The notes beneath the pieces were generated by a model that did not search any database, had not been told where the DNA came from, and was given only the letters and a program-made list of their open reading frames with translations. The translations under genes and the position numbers were made by a program. This document shows, one piece after another, positions 11,601 through 24,800 of a stretch of 64,000 nucleotides of DNA (position 1 is the first letter of the stretch; the number at the start of each line of letters is the position of its first letter). Source of the DNA: Chloromonas sp. AAM2 (lineage: Eukaryota > Chlorophyta > Chlorophyceae > Chlamydomonadales > Chlamydomonadaceae); NCBI GenBank assembly GCA_004335635.1, contig QAXH01006645.1, positions 1 through 64,000 of the forward strand, in the 5' to 3' direction.

Positions 11601-14600
11601 AGCAAAACGAACGTACGGAACAAAGCAGGCAAGGCGGGCCAACTGAAGACAAAACAGGATTGAGCCGCCTAAAATAAGGTCAAATTCTAAAAAAAGAACA
11701 AGAGCAAGAAGGGGCCAGGAGGCCTAGTCGCCCACATGTGCCTTAGCCGCATCCAAGGTTACACATGGTTGAACAAATCAAGTTGACCAAGTTGGTGCAC
11801 CTGGTGTCTGCAAAGGAGGGATGTACCAGGAGAACAAGCAGATGCAGGTCACACTAATCGATGCAGTGTCTCGGGTAAGACAGGGTCCATTCAATGATTG
11901 TACGGCTGAAGACAGTGCAGGTGGGCTGTGATGCAAGCACTGTAACTGATACTTATGCCCCACATAATGCAGCCGGAGAACATTCTACTGAACTACGCTT
12001 ACCAAGTCAAGATAGCTGACTTTGGTAAGTGCAGGTTGGCCATGCTTTGGCTGGCTGTGTCAGCAGCCCTTGGTGCCATGAGCCAGTGCAATGCCATGCA
12101 CGTTCCCTAATTTTCTTGTCCGCATGGCTTCAGAAGCAGTTCCCGCACCACCCTTCACAATCATCAACATTCTTCGAATAAGTCTCAATTCAAACCTCTT
12201 CACAGTTTGAATTCGACGTCTGAATTGTGATCTGGTAGAAGTTGTTTCCACAGCAGTCTGTCCCTTGCTGTGCTCTTTCATGCAGGATTGGCTATTGATT
12301 GCGCCAATGAGCACGCCAACACCAGGTGTGTGCGTGTATGTCACAACACAAACACACCATGAACCAGTGAGCTTTCTTGGCTTGATAATTGTCAGGCGCG
12401 TAACTTTTCTTTGTTAGAAAAGTTTTTTGTCTAGCTGCAGGACCGTGGGTTAAACCATGAAAAGCCATGTAATGATGATGATAAAACAACATATTGGCAC
12501 CTTGACAGTGTTCTAGTTATTGTGGTCCTCTTGATGCCATCCATGTCGCGACGTTCACTGATTGCCATCTTGTTTGCTTGGTGTGTGTGTGTGTGTGTGT
12601 GTGTGGCTGCAGATTGGGAACCATTGATTATTTGGCCCCTGAGGTGGGTATGGCATACTGTGAAGTGTGGACACTTAATGCAATTGCACTTTGGCGTTAC
12701 TGCGCTATGGTTGTGGGGCTGGGGTGTGAAGTGCGTGTGGCAGCATGGCTAAAGAGGGACAGCATTGCCTTGACGACGCCAAGGGAGCAAGCAAACGCAC
12801 CACGGCATCTTTGGAAAAGATGATCAGAACTCGTCGCCTGTACTCTGCTGCGCAGATTTTGGAAATGCCTGTCAAGAAGACCCCCTTTGACAACAAGGAC
12901 AATCCGTCCATCAGGTGGGGGAATGAATGCAGAGGGTTGCAGGCAGTGCGAGCTTGTGGCACACACGTGATTGAAAAGCATCACCAGCCCGCCGTGCTGC
13001 CATCACTGTATGTCCATGCTGTCATCAGCAAAAAACACTTGGCATACCGTAGAACTCGCAGTACTTGAGATTCCAGCTTGGCGAATGGACCTGACAAGTT
13101 GGCTCCCACCACGTTTGCAGCTCGAGGGAAATAGGTCACTTTCCAACGGGATTTTCAAAGTTCTCCAAGTACAGTAAGCCCTCACGTAGCAGCCATGTCG
13201 CTGCTTGTGCCCATCTAACCTCTGGCCATCACTTTTGGTAGTGGTGCTGCATGCAATAATGTTGCGTGTAATGTTTCCATGTGTAGTATTTGGGAGTTTT
13301 TGCCAAATACACGAACTTGTGCACCGCCAAGCCCGCCAAATCGGGGGTGAATTTGTCGTTTGGAAGCCAAAAAACCACTTGACAAGTTCAATGACTATCA
13401 AGTACTGTGAATCCTACGGTACGTGGCAAACCACAATTCCACCAGGCTGGCAGCAAAGAAAGTGACGAAAAAGCCAAGCTTGATGTCCTTCGGCACATGC
13501 TAGAGCTTGTACGTAGAGACTACACCAGGAGGCCCTGAGCAGTCCTGCCCGGACTGAAAACCATGTAAACAGCAGCAGCAGCAGCAACAGCAACAACACC
13601 AGGAGGCCCGCATGCTCCAAGCTCAAACTTGTGGATTGTCATCCATCACACCTTTGCATCAGGCATCGGCTTCACGTCTGCACTAGTGCTTGTCTTTCCT
13701 TGCAGCTACACGAACAAGGTTGACTGCTGGAGCTGCGGCGTGTTGGCCTACGAGCTCATGACAGGCGCACCGCCCTTTGCATCAGTGAGCGCAGGGCAGG
13801 GCTGCAGTAGTATAAACATATTTCAAATCAGGGAAGTCGTCACAGGACATGGGAAGGGACATGCACCGCCCTGACCTACCCTGAGCAGAATGCAGGGTAC
13901 CAGTGGGCAGTGCAAGAGAGGTCGTGCGCATGGGCACAGGCGCCGTCAAACCGTGTGTGAGATCCCATGGCAGTCCCACATGCGCTGCCAATGCATCTAC
14001 AGCACCGCTATCCGTGTCATGACAAGTGCCAGTTTAACAGTACCTGTATTGGCAATACTGCTTGCGCTTTGCTGCTGGTGATTTGTTTTGCCCTCTTCAG
14101 TCATCCCAATATGAGACGCTTAACCTGATCCGGACCAAGGAGGTTGTTTGGCCCCCCTACCTGGGCAAGGACGCGGTCTCGTTCATGCAAATGCTCCTGG
14201 TAAGCACTAACACATGCGCCAGGTCAATACAGATTGAGCTCCTTGGGCACTTAACCCACTTACTTGGCCGACTCACTCGCATCAAGGGGCCTCAGTCTAG
14301 TCTGACCGTGCTCTGTTTCTCTCTGTAGGTGCGCGACCCACTCAAGCGTGCGAGTTTGGCTGAGGCCCTGCAACACCCCTGGATTAGGAAATACAGCCAG
14401 CGTCGCAGTGCTAGGGCCTTCAATGGGCCACTTCGTGTGACGAGATCACACACGTCACACGCACTCTCGACGGCAGATGAGGATTCCTCGACTCTGCCAT
14501 CCGCAGTCAACACAACTAAGGTATGACCGTGTTACGTAACCGGGGTCGCTTTTTCCTTGCAAGGTTTCAAGTCAGCAAAGCCCTAACCACATAAAACAGA

Positions 14601-14766
14601 ACTCGTGGCGGCCTGCTTGCAGGATTGGACGCGGAGCGACAAGGCACCAGTTGCCACCCGCGATCTGCCCCAGTCGCGCTCGGGCAAGTTGTTCAGCACG
14701 CCTTTGACAGCGTCTCCAGGCCCCAGTCGCCTCGCAAAACCGACGATGCTACCAGCCTTGACCTGA
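8657..14766 (+). CDS. Aurora-like (CALK-like) Ser/Thr protein kinase
   Basis: Predicted 439-residue kinase. Exons: 8657-8775, 9221-9314, 9701-9750, 10010-10121, 10422-10535, 10810-10855, 11312-11400, 11973-12024, 12286-12325, 12613-12643, 12856-12914, 13706-13784, 14101-14199, 14329-14520, 14623-14766. The kinase exons join in phase. The catalytic set is complete: Lys in VALKMYKRHKL, Glu in AREIRLH, HRDIKPEN, DFG, LGTIDYLAPE. After the APE motif comes KTPFDNKDN, then WSCGVLAYELMTG. This loop and the YDGNISLVY nucleotide loop, which departs from GxGxxG, resemble the green-algal Aurora-like kinases that include Chlamydomonas CALK, a regulator of flagellar excision and length. The intron after 10121 begins with GC, which the protein alignment requires. 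A short basic C-terminal tail ends at TGA 14764-14766. The ATG at 8657 and the first three exons are tentative: acceptor 9691 (giving SIKDFEL) is an alternative to 9701. Confidence 0.88.
9505..9562 (+). repeat. SINE-like repeat family 1, copy B (partial)
   Basis: It contains GGACACGGAACGGGCACCGC followed by the core CCTGACCTACCCTGAGCAAG and AAAGTAAAAC. It lies in a kinase intron and lacks the 3' tail. Confidence 0.75.
11540..11641 (+). repeat. SINE-like repeat family 1, copy C (near full length)
   Basis: It starts GGGAAGCCGTCAGAGGAC, contains the CCTACCCTGAGCAAGAAAGC core and ends in AAAGCAGGCAAGGCGGGCC. It lies in a kinase intron just after a CA/TA dinucleotide tract (11450-11535), which may be part of the element's 5' flank or target. 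Confidence 0.8.
12431..12487 (+). repeat. SINE-like repeat family 2, copy A
   Basis: It contains CTAGCTGCAG, then GTGGGTTAAACCATGAAAAG and CCATGTAATGATGATG. Related copies lie at 19118 (+) and 28141 (-). The GGTTnAACC-type core resembles a tRNA B-box, and the end is an ATG microsatellite. Confidence 0.65.
13831..13891 (+). repeat. SINE-like repeat family 1, copy D (partial)
   Basis: It reads GGGAAGTCGTCACAGGACAT and then the core CCCTGACCTACCCTGAGCAG. It lies in a kinase intron. The first half is more diverged than in copy C. Confidence 0.75.
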
Positions 14767-17700
14767 AGGGTAAGCCATCCACAACAACCATCAGCGCCAT
14801 CTTCGCCTCCCGCAGCTGCCGTATGACCACTGCCCAACAATGTGATGCACCGTGGCTCACATGTTATGAGAGCCTGCGCATATGGCATCGCTTGGAGCGG
14901 AAAATCCTTTGCGCGGGATCGGCAACGGGCGACACACAACAACAAGCTCCTGACCACGTATCGGGCGGGACATACATGTACACATTGTACGGCCAGTGCA
15001 GTGCCAGACACTGGTGTGCGTCTTCTCGCCGGCCTTTCGGTGGAGCAGGTCCTATTGTCTTTCGGCAGTCCAGGTTTGTACATTGCGTTGTGAGTTGATG
15101 GCAGGCGTCACAGCAGCAACGCGTAGCAACCGATGCTCGAGTGCTTCACGGACACCATCACGAGGATTGCACTGCCTTACAGTACCATGCTTGCGCTCGA
15201 GGTTGTACAGCTTCAGTATCGTAGATGGCGTGCACGTCATGCAACGTTTATTATTGTCTTCCTTTTTCTTCAATGGAGATTTTTCCTTCCTTTTTCTGCC
15301 TCGAACTCAGTTGCGACACAAGGCCGCATAAAGCACACCATAATTTGAATGCCATGGTGAAGAGCTTGCGTTCTCATACTGCTGCACGCCCTGCTTAGCA
15401 CTGAACTGCATGCATCACCCGGCTCTGCAGCATGCATTGCATATGTGCGTTTCTGCTGCATCATCATTCTGCCATGACTTATCTGCCGTTGCCGTATGTA
15501 GTCTGGGTCGTTTGACGTATGCCGTGTGCCGCACACATACACATGCATTAGATTGCTGCATCACATTGCCAACTTGAATCCGAACCTGGACTCGCATGCA
15601 TGGCGTCGCACTGAATTTCGAACAGCTATCTGCTCAACCAAGCTAGGGCGTTTGCAGGGCCATAGCTGTGCTTGTGATTGGCTACCATACCATACGTCTG
15701 CGTGCTGCTGACAATCACCTGTTAGTAGGAGAAGCGGTCTTCAGTATCCAAGCTCTGGTGTTCCCAGGGCGGCAATGCTGCTGTTGATGGTGGACGTGCA
15801 GAATTCATGCCGGCCCATCAAGAGGTGCTGGTCGAAAAGTTGTTGGAGAGAGTCTGAATGAGTGCCTAATGCCTTGAAAATGATGAGTGGTTGAATCAGT
15901 TGCTGCTCTTCAGGAGAGCAAACGATCGAATTGATCATTGAACGCTTTAGAAAATTGCAAATTTCAGGCGTATGCAAGCCACTGCGTTATCGTCATTTAT
16001 GGAGGAGTCATTTATTTGATACCGTGCCACAGAATGCTGAGTTCAGCTGGTCCAGCTGTTTGTCTGGTGAAGTGTCGCAAGGGTTGCCCTTAGTACGGTT
16101 GCAAGGTCAGGGGTCACAGCTATTTCAAGCCTTTGTGCTTGTTTTGTCCTGTAGCCCTGGAACAATCCTCATCACCACAGAGCGCCTGACAAGTTTGCAT
16201 GTGCTGGAACTCGACTAATCGAACTAGGTCGCCAGTGTATCTGCACGTGTTGTGCTACTTTAATCAAGTCTGCAACTAGAGGATTGGTTAACAGATCCAT
16301 CACGGGGTGTGAATTCCCCTACAGCTAAGATCATATGGGCTGATCGGATACTAGGCTGGTTGGAAGCAGGAGCTGTCACTGTCACTTGCCCGCAAGATGA
16401 TCTGCATTCTGTTGCTGACCCAGTTGGATCCCCCTTACTGTTACTGTCACTGGCCACTTGAGGTAACTTCTTTATATCCTGGCAGCCTTCTCATCATGCA
16501 AAGAAAGTTTGCAGCTAGACCCAACCTCGTCTCTTGCATGGCTTGCTGGCGTTCGCGCTCTGTGCATGTGGACCCCCCTGATATTATCGATAAATATACA
16601 TTCATATGGGCAGCATGCCTTAGTAATGTGTTAGTCACCAATGCTGTCAAGTGCGCTCCACAAGTTAGCTCCTTACCCCTAGGACAGAGAAGGTGAACTG
16701 TGACAGTGCTTTCCAGCACCTGCTTCAAAATGGACAGACGCAATGTGATACAAAACATTTATTGCAACCACACAGAACACCGTCGGCTGGTGATTTAGTG
16801 GACGACAAAGCAGAGTGTGCAGGCTCTTACTTTGCTCACAGGGCTGCCCGACACCGAAGTCCAGATGGAAAGTCCATGGCAGCAATCAGCATGGCCCACA
16901 TGCCACACAGGCACAGGGTCAGTCCGTTTCTATTTAGCAGTTGCACTTCTATTAGCGCTATCGCTATGTGCCAACAAGCACTTCCCAATCACATGCAGCC
17001 TGTCCAATCTCAATGACAACTGCGCATCAATAGTCCTAGGTGAAATGTGCGGTGAAACAGGCCATATGATGATCAGTTAATCAGATGGCTCACACTTGCG
17101 ACTTAACAGACCACCACACCAACAAATGACCATGCCATCCGTTCAGATCAACACTGGCCACGATCATGCATCCCATGGTGCGATTTGCAGCAGCCAGTCT
17201 GGCCAACACTGCGGTGAAACCATGTGTGTCCTTGCAGCGTAACCCTGTCCTGAGCAATGGCCGAATCCGCCATGCATGATGTCACCTTGTTGAGCCAAAG
17301 GCCCACGACAAGTCAAGCCATGGAAAAGGGGCAATCGCGTTTTTAGCAACACTGCCTGCTCACTTTGTTCTGTCTCCCAGCCTGCCCAACAGCTTACCAT
17401 TCAGCGTCACATGCATGCCTCCCGGGATGCCGTCAGTACAGCCTTCCGGCTGTCACATGAAACAAAGCACCGCATGCAAGGAGGCGTGCGAGATGCTGTG
17501 ATGTGCACAGGGCGTCAAGGCCTGAAAGTGTCATGCCGTTCGAAGGGTGTGAAGCTCCAACTGAGGTCGCTGAACAGTCAGTACTCGAGAGGCAGCATCT
17601 GAGCCTGCCTTCATCACAAGGCATTGCCCCAAACGTTACTACACGCAGCATCACTGACCAATCTGTCAAGCCACCATTACCTAAAGATAACCTTTGACAT

Positions 17701-17775
17701 GAGCAGACAAATCCCTGGTTAACAATCGTGCAGAGCGGTATCACAGCAAGGAGGGTGGTTGTCAAAGGAAAGTCA
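14767..17775. other. 3-kb convergent intergenic region
   Basis: The kinase (+) and the syntaxin (-) both end towards this region, so it holds their 3' UTRs and terminators. I found no exon chain, domain or RNA gene on either strand. T-rich tracts near 15245-15300 are the only strong compositional feature. Confidence 0.6.
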
Positions 17776-20700
17776 CTATCTCGGGTTTGTGTACTGCCAT
17801 GGCCGGACTACTGCCAGAATGATGATCAGAATGACAATCAGCACGATGATGAGAGCGCAGCACATGAGCTTGCGCGTCTTCTTCTGGAGCTGCTTGGCAT
17901 CCTGCAGTCACAAGCAGGGGAAAAGAGTGAGGACTGTGATCAGAGAAGTATGAGGACATTGACCAGACAAGAGTGAGGACAATGACCGCCAGACGGCAAG
18001 ACCAACTGGTTCAACAGATAGCGAGGACAGGAATTGGATGGTTGCTAAATAGGGTGGAACAAAGCGCCCTCAGGATCCTGAATACAGAGCAACTTGCAAC
18101 AGCAATAGGGAGTGCGCGCAGAGACGTTGTAAAGATCATGCAAGCCAACCAATAGTAAATGCGAACACCTGCATAGACCTTGTAAGGATCATCAAATGCA
18201 AGTCAACCAATAGTAAATGCGAGCACCTGCATAGACGTTGTAAGGATTTAAAAGTATAGGCCTGCTATAGGCCTGCACATAGGCTTGTATGGCGTGATAG
18301 CATGACCCCTCATACACAAGCTTGCTGCTGGCAATTTCAAGATTCAGACAGTCAGTGATTCCATGAGACATGACTGCTTGGGTCTGTGATTAATGATACA
18401 TTCTGCATCACATCCGATGAGCCACAGGGCTTTGAATGGTGCTGAGCCACGCAGCTTGAAGCCTGCCGTAAGAAACTGACAACTAACCTGCAGTGCTGTT
18501 GTGCCGCTCTGCACGTAATCCACACTCCGTTCGACTTGCTTCTGAATGTTGTCAAGCATCTCACCCTGCAATGTAGCAGAAAAGAAACACGGTGAAAAGA
18601 TAGGGCGAAGGATTGCCTGCATCGTCAAATGCTCAGGTTTCTCTGACTAGTGAGTATGATTTGATTGGTGTGAATGAACAGGGTGAATGAGGTTGGAGTG
18701 TCAAACTGTTTAAGCAATCATTCCAACATTATTGTACTGCGTGCTGCCCAGTGCCAAGCCCTGTTTGTTGCTGCTTATCGCAAATGCAGCAACACACAAC
18801 TTGGCTTGGCTCCATAAGCGTCTTCCCAGCGCCGAATGCGTTCGTGCATGCTTTCGTGCATAAGTGTCCCATGACCTACCCTTGGCTTTGACCCTCTTAG
18901 CGTCATCCCTAAATGCTGCCCATTTCCCCACCTGCGTTTCCACCAGCACTGCCATGTCGAGGAATATCTGGTGCAGCTCCAGCAGGCTCTGCTCCAGGTC
19001 TTTGACCGCCCTATGCCGCTCCTGGATTTCGGCCAGCGTGTCAAGCACGCGACCGCGACCTTGCTGCACGGACAACAAACAGTTGCAAGAGAAGAGTGAA
19101 TTCCGACCTCTTCACTTTGTGTCCAGCTGCAGTGCCCAAGGTTGAACCATGAAAAGCCATGTAATGATGATGATGATGATGAGACCTCTGCACTGGCGCG
19201 TTGTCACTTATCTTGCATCATCAAAACATACTTGCGGATCTTGGAAGCTTTGAACGTGATGATACCAAAACAACCTCTGCCTAGCACGTGGTTGAGGCGG
19301 TTTGTGCTTCTTGAGCCTGGCTGCTGTTTCAGTGTGCCAACACGTCCTGTCCAAAGCAGTGCCCAATGGCAAACAAGCAAGGATGTATACTTGTGCACAG
19401 CCCGGATCCGCATGGCTATTACCAGCCAGCACTGCAGGCACTTGCCCCAAGGTGCCACATGCCCCAACCAGCTCAGAGCCTCAGCCGCTTTGGCAACCCT
19501 TAATTGCCAGTAGGACCCTACGATGGGCAGGTACATGGTGCCAGTACTCCCATTTTGCCTCACCTGATCTGTCAGGATTGCCTTCTGGAAGATGTTCTCT
19601 GCCTCGCCGTTCTCGATCATCTGGTCAATGTCCTCCTCGGCCATGTGTTGCCCTGCATACAGTAGCCACCACCCAACTGGTGCATGCACATGCAGAACTG
19701 CAGCGCCATCTTATACCCCTGCCCAGTGTGTGATATGAAGTGCAACAACAGTGCCAATCTTACTGTACTGGTATCTGTCGCACTTCCATCAAAGATGACG
19801 CACTCTCAGACTTCATTTCCTGAACTCAAAAGGTTGCAAAAGGCAAGTTGGAACAGCGCTGACTACCAAGTGCTGTGTGTAGGCCCATGCTCAGCCTCCA
19901 TCACATGCAATGCCCATGTCATACATGCCATGCAGCAGGGCTGGCCTGTCAGGTGGCCCATGCAGACCTACATGCACAAGCCTACCAAATGCATGGCAGT
20001 GCACTTTGAATGCCCTTCGTTGGCTTTTTCTAGTGCAGTCAGCCATTTCCTTGGTTCAGGTATGCGTGCTTGTAATCGGAAGTTGAGGATAGTGGCTTCC
20101 TCATGGGGGCTACTTACTATTGAGTGTACGATTCGGGCATGCGTACCTGTTACTGTGTACACTCGCCGCTCCACCACCTCTCTGTATTCGTCCTGTATCC
20201 GATTTCTTAGTGCACTGAACTCCCCCATTTGATCCTTGAGCTTCTTCTTGAGGCCTGCTGTGATGGTGGTGCGGGTGCGCTCGCTGGCTGTGCCATCGCC
20301 CTGCCCTTTGACCTTCTTAGCAGCTTCGTTATCCTTGTCAAGGGCCTCGACCTTCCGCTTAACCTTGGTGGCAAGGCCACTCACTACGTTGATTTTTTCC
20401 TGCAAGCGAACACATGCATGAGTAAATCTATGCATTGTAGTGACAGGAGATGTGTTTGCATGTGTTTGCCTCCTCCTGGATGTACATGCATGCCTCCTGA
20501 TGCAGTTAGTGTATGCTTGTGTGACCTGTACGGTGCATGGTGCATAGCCAAGGTATCTACAAAGCAGCGTGCACATCACAAGAATGAGAGGAACAGGCCA
20601 ATGCAGGGCAGGTTGTGCTGCTTCTAGCCGTTAGCATGAGCATGCACCGCCTGATTACCAAACAGCAGCTGTTAAGCTGTCAATCCATGCCTGTCCGGGT

Positions 20701-21195
20701 GCACGCAGTCATGCCCATCATGCATGTGACGGTAACATCCTGGGAATTGCTCAGCCATGCGGGATGACACACTGCCCCTGACGCATGCAGCCACGTATGT
20801 CCATGCATGCCATTCCATGCATGCAGAGTAATTGTGCTGTACACGAGACACACCTGCATTTCTTGACGCGATCTTTGCACCTCCTTGCTTTTCACCATGG
20901 TCTTGCCCCGTTCATGCATGCTGATGATCTCCAGTTGGATGCCCTTGATTTCTGACATGTCCTGTTTAATGCCTTCCACTGCTGCGAAGAAACCCTGCAT
21001 GGATGCCTCCTGATCTGTGGGAGGAGGTGCATAATCACCCATTTCCACATCTCCGCCTCTGCCATTGTAGGCCGGATTGCTGGTAGAGGTGGGGTTTGTC
21101 CTTGGACGACGCGCTGGCCTGCCTTCTACATCCGCTGACGGCTTAACATCGCCGAGAAGATCATTCATGACTGCGTGCAGATGGTCTGCTGCCAA
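17776..21195 (-). CDS. Qa-SNARE syntaxin (plasma-membrane SYP1/syntaxin-1 type)
   Basis: Predicted 339-residue tail-anchored SNARE that drives vesicle fusion, most likely at the plasma membrane. Exons on the minus strand: 20854-21195, 20147-20399, 19564-19652, 18932-19063, 18488-18565, 17776-17901. All phases close. The N-terminal Habc region is Lys/Glu-rich coiled coil. The linker carries the family signature [14 protein letters not shown], then [18 protein letters not shown]. The Qa SNARE motif runs from about [19 protein letters not shown] (central-layer Gln in LHQIF) to [10 protein letters not shown], followed by a basic KKTRK linker. A hydrophobic helix ([19 protein letters not shown]) ends just before the C-terminus. 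The start could instead be the internal MNDLLGD at 21168, which looks like plant SYP1 N-termini. Introns hold a tandem repeat (18118-18250) and a SINE-like copy (19118-19183). Confidence 0.95.
18118..18250. repeat. 62-66-bp tandem repeat in a syntaxin intron
   Basis: Two full units plus a partial third. Each contains AACCAATAGTAAATGCGA, then CACCTGCATAGAC and TTGTAAGGAT. The units differ by a few substitutions and a small insertion. It lies in the last syntaxin intron. Confidence 0.85.
19118..19183 (+). repeat. SINE-like repeat family 2, copy B
   Basis: It contains TGTGTCCAGCTGCAG, then AAGGTTGAACCATGAAAAGC and CATGTAATGATGATGATGAT. It lies in a syntaxin intron, antisense to the gene. Its GGTTGAACC core is the closest to a tRNA B-box among the three copies. 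Confidence 0.7.
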
Positions 21196-21808
21196 GGGCC
21201 GTCAAGCGAGCGAGCGGAGATGAAGGTGCGGTGGTACCAGGCAGCTGCCGTAAGGCGGGCCGATTAAAGAAAGTAGCCTGCAGGGAGAGTGTATACACCA
21301 ATGGTTGCAGACTGCGCTGATCAAGCATGACCTACTCGCAGCACTGTGGTTAGCGGATGAATTCGCGGCAAGGCGGACCTTGACCAGCGAAACTTTCTCG
21401 CTGAACCGGGCAGAAAGCCTCGCGACACACTCTTGAGCAATTCCAGCACATCATTCCGCATTCTGAGCTGTGCCAATAACGCGGTTTTCTGAGTTGCCCA
21501 TGCCCCAGGCCCAGGGATGCCGGCTATGCCCATTGTCCACACGCACCTGCAACTCTGCTATAGCTGTATCGCAGGCGCCTGTTCGCTGGCTGACAATTGA
21601 TGCGCAACGTTACCGGAGGGAGCTGGCCTTGACTGCTGGAAACTGGGCGAGAGAGCCTCTGCAACCCGCAAGAGACTGACTCCCTCTATCAAACAAGCTT
21701 ACAGAGTGCGCAAGTATCATGTCAAGCACCGGCTGGCAGGCAGCCCGGCCTGGGCACGTGCAGGTTCACTTTTTCAAAACTGTTTGGGCATGCCACATGC
21801 AAATCAGC
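21196..21808. other. intergenic, syntaxin promoter / HPR1 3' side
   Basis: HPR1 ends at 21809 and the syntaxin starts at 21195, both on the minus strand. This 613-bp gap should hold the HPR1 3' UTR and the syntaxin promoter. No exon or repeat was found. Confidence 0.6.
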
Positions 21809-24800
21809 TCATTCGCTGGCAGTCTTCAGGCCAAGGTCCTTCTGGTTGACAATGGAAGGGGCTGCGTGAGGAATGGACTCCACTGGCTTTTCCAAAAATG
21901 GCGTGATGTTGTCTGGCTTGGGCCACACTGGATGCCCGCTCAGCACTGCAGCAACGTTGGCAGCTGCCAGGGTCGCCTGCGGCAAGGAGGACAAATGAAA
22001 TGAACTTCATTTCTTCATTTCTGAGATTGGACCTAGAGCTCAATGTCACTGGTTCATGCGTAAACCCATACCATGCCTCGGCAAGCTGTCAAGGCGCAGT
22101 TGAAAACTACTTGGCAGGTGCAGTGGACGATGAAGACAGAGAATCAGGGGATGGCACCGGCGGGCGTCAGGCTGCTGCGTGAACTAAATGAGTGGGCAGT
22201 GTGCAGAACATGTTCTCAGCATGCTGTGCAGCTTCATCTTGTCCCTTTCAGCATTGCCATGCAGCCATCCCTATCATGTGAACTGTAGCACACTCACCAT
22301 GCCTGAGCGGGTCCACATGGACGCCGAGGCGATGTGTGGCACAATCACCGCATTGGGACACTCTGCCAGCCCTGGCTTCATGGCTGGCTCGTCCTCAAAC
22401 ACGTCCAACCCACACCTGGGAGGTAAACAGTGCAAGCACACGTCGTTGGACGTTGACGAGCTTGACTAACAAGCTGGATAGGCTAGGCAGTTGTTCATGT
22501 GAATTAACACTGACGAGCCTTACCAGCAAACAGTTCTTCAAGTATTCCCAACGAGCCAGCCAAGACATCTCAACGCACTGCAGGAGCAACATCTCAACGC
22601 TAAGCTCGTTTGCCAGCAACAGATGTGGACTGATTGGACTGAGCGCGTTTGTCTTGCAGCACTTGGTATCATCTTCTTTGGTTGACCATCCGTATCTTAA
22701 GCCCTTGACGGCTGAGAGGAACTGCCTCTGGCGTCATCCCAGCCTACCCATACCTGAAGTCCGGGTTTGCCTTGAGATGTGCAACGAGAGCAGTCTCGTC
22801 CACGACTTGTCCCCGTGCCGCGTTGACCAGCACTGCAGTTGGCTTCATCATGTTCAGGCGCGCCTTGTTGATCAAGTGCTGGGTGGTGGCGTCCAGGTTA
22901 CAGTGCAGGCTGACCACCTGTGGAGCCAGGCACCAGTCAAGTGCAACATTGTCTACTGCCCATGCTGGCTGTCTAAGTTTAGCACAGAACGCAAGCAGCA
23001 ATCCCTGGTGTTGGTAAGTCCAGAAGTCATGCTGTAGCATATGAAAACGGAGTGAGGGGCAGTCTTGCCTAGTAAGCTCTTGTGGCACTGAACAAGGTCA
23101 TGGCCACCCATTAATTCCTTGATGCTGAACAAGGCCATCACCACTCACGTCGGCTTCCTTGAGCACCTCCTCAACTGTTTCTACCCGTTTCACTGCCACG
23201 GGCGCCTCTCCATGATGGCGCAGCAGCTGGCCATAGTTGACAATGTACTCCTCCTGAGCACATGAATGCAAGGGAAGAATACCATTGTCCTGCTGTTGAT
23301 TAGACGTCACACAACACAACTGTGGCCCCAACGCCTGCCCAAGTCTCAGTACTGGAGTGCAGACTACAGTTTACATGGAGCTACCCTGGTGCAGTCCAGG
23401 ACAACAACAGTGCTTCACGTGCGGTAGAGAGCCATGACAGTTGGTGAGGGACAAGGCTGGTGTCTAAAGCCTTGCTTCTGGCTCACACACCAGCTTCTTG
23501 TTGGGGTACGGGTCGTAGTAGACCAGATTCATCTTGTGGCCCTCCACCATCATGCGCGCGTACGCTGCACCGATGCGCCCGGCGCCAATGATGCCCACGG
23601 TCTTGTTCTGCAGCAGCCACAGTGCGACAAGGAGCATGTACACGACATCAAGCACACATATCATGTGGCGCCACTTCGCACCAGCTTGCTTCCGTCACCT
23701 TGTGTCATTTGTTTCCCCCCCTTCCTGTCTGCAGCTGGCCTGCCTCGCCTGTTGTAACACTTGTCATGCCCCGAGTGTTTTAGATTGCAGTTCCAGATGT
23801 ACGTACATGTCTCCCATACCTGCAGCAGCTGTCCGATGAAGAGTGTGGGCAGCCATCCCTTGTAGTGCCCTGCCCGCATGAACACGTCGGCCTCTGGCAC
23901 GCGCCGGGCGGCAGCCAGCGTCAGGGCAGCGGCCAGCTCAGCGGTGGTCTCGGTCAGCACACCTGAAGGACGGGTAAAGACGTGTGCAAGTGAAGGAGTG
24001 CAGACTGCACCTGGAATTCACGAGATGTGGTGTTGCATAGGGCAACCTGGGCATCAGGCAGCAATAGGCACAAGCAAGCGCAGGGCTGCACACTATCCTG
24101 TGCTGCCCTCACCAGGCGTGTTGCCCACAGAGATGCCCCGCTTGGTGGCCTCTGGCACCTGTAGCATTGTGTGATGACATTTGGACGTAAGATTCTTGAG
24201 GAAAGGGACAAGACAAGCAGGAAAGCAAAGCCTCCTAACATCGACAAGGGCCCTGGAAATCCTGCCCTGATGGCATTCAAAGGGTGTGAGAAAAATCAAT
24301 AAGTTTACTGTTAAACAGACCGCTTATGGTGGGTGGCGTGGGTGTTGTGGCAAGACTTGCCTTGACGTTGTTGTACCCAACGGCATAGTTGCTGTAGGCC
24401 TTGCCGCCTGCAGTCTTAAGAGCCTCAAACAGCTCAGCGCCCCAATCCTGCAGAAACGTACACACGCTGAGCAGTGAGTGTTCGTGCATGGCGAAGGCAG
24501 CTGGCCTCACAGCACTTACACAGCAAGAGAATAGCCTTGCTGGTGTGCGTCGATAGCCTTAAATAGCCTTGAAGGGTGTCTTTCGCACATGCGTGATGAT
24601 GAGGAAAACCAATCATAGCAGGAGAGCTCGGGTTGTCAAAGGCACACAAAGATGCTTTGTAACTGTCCAATAAACAGCGTTGACATATGTGCTACAGGCT
24701 GGCCTCCAGGGCTGTCCATGTGATTGCATTAGGTGGATCCCTCCGCTGTGTGTTGGGATCAGCATGCACACTGACCTCTGTGAGCTGCCCAATGACGCCA

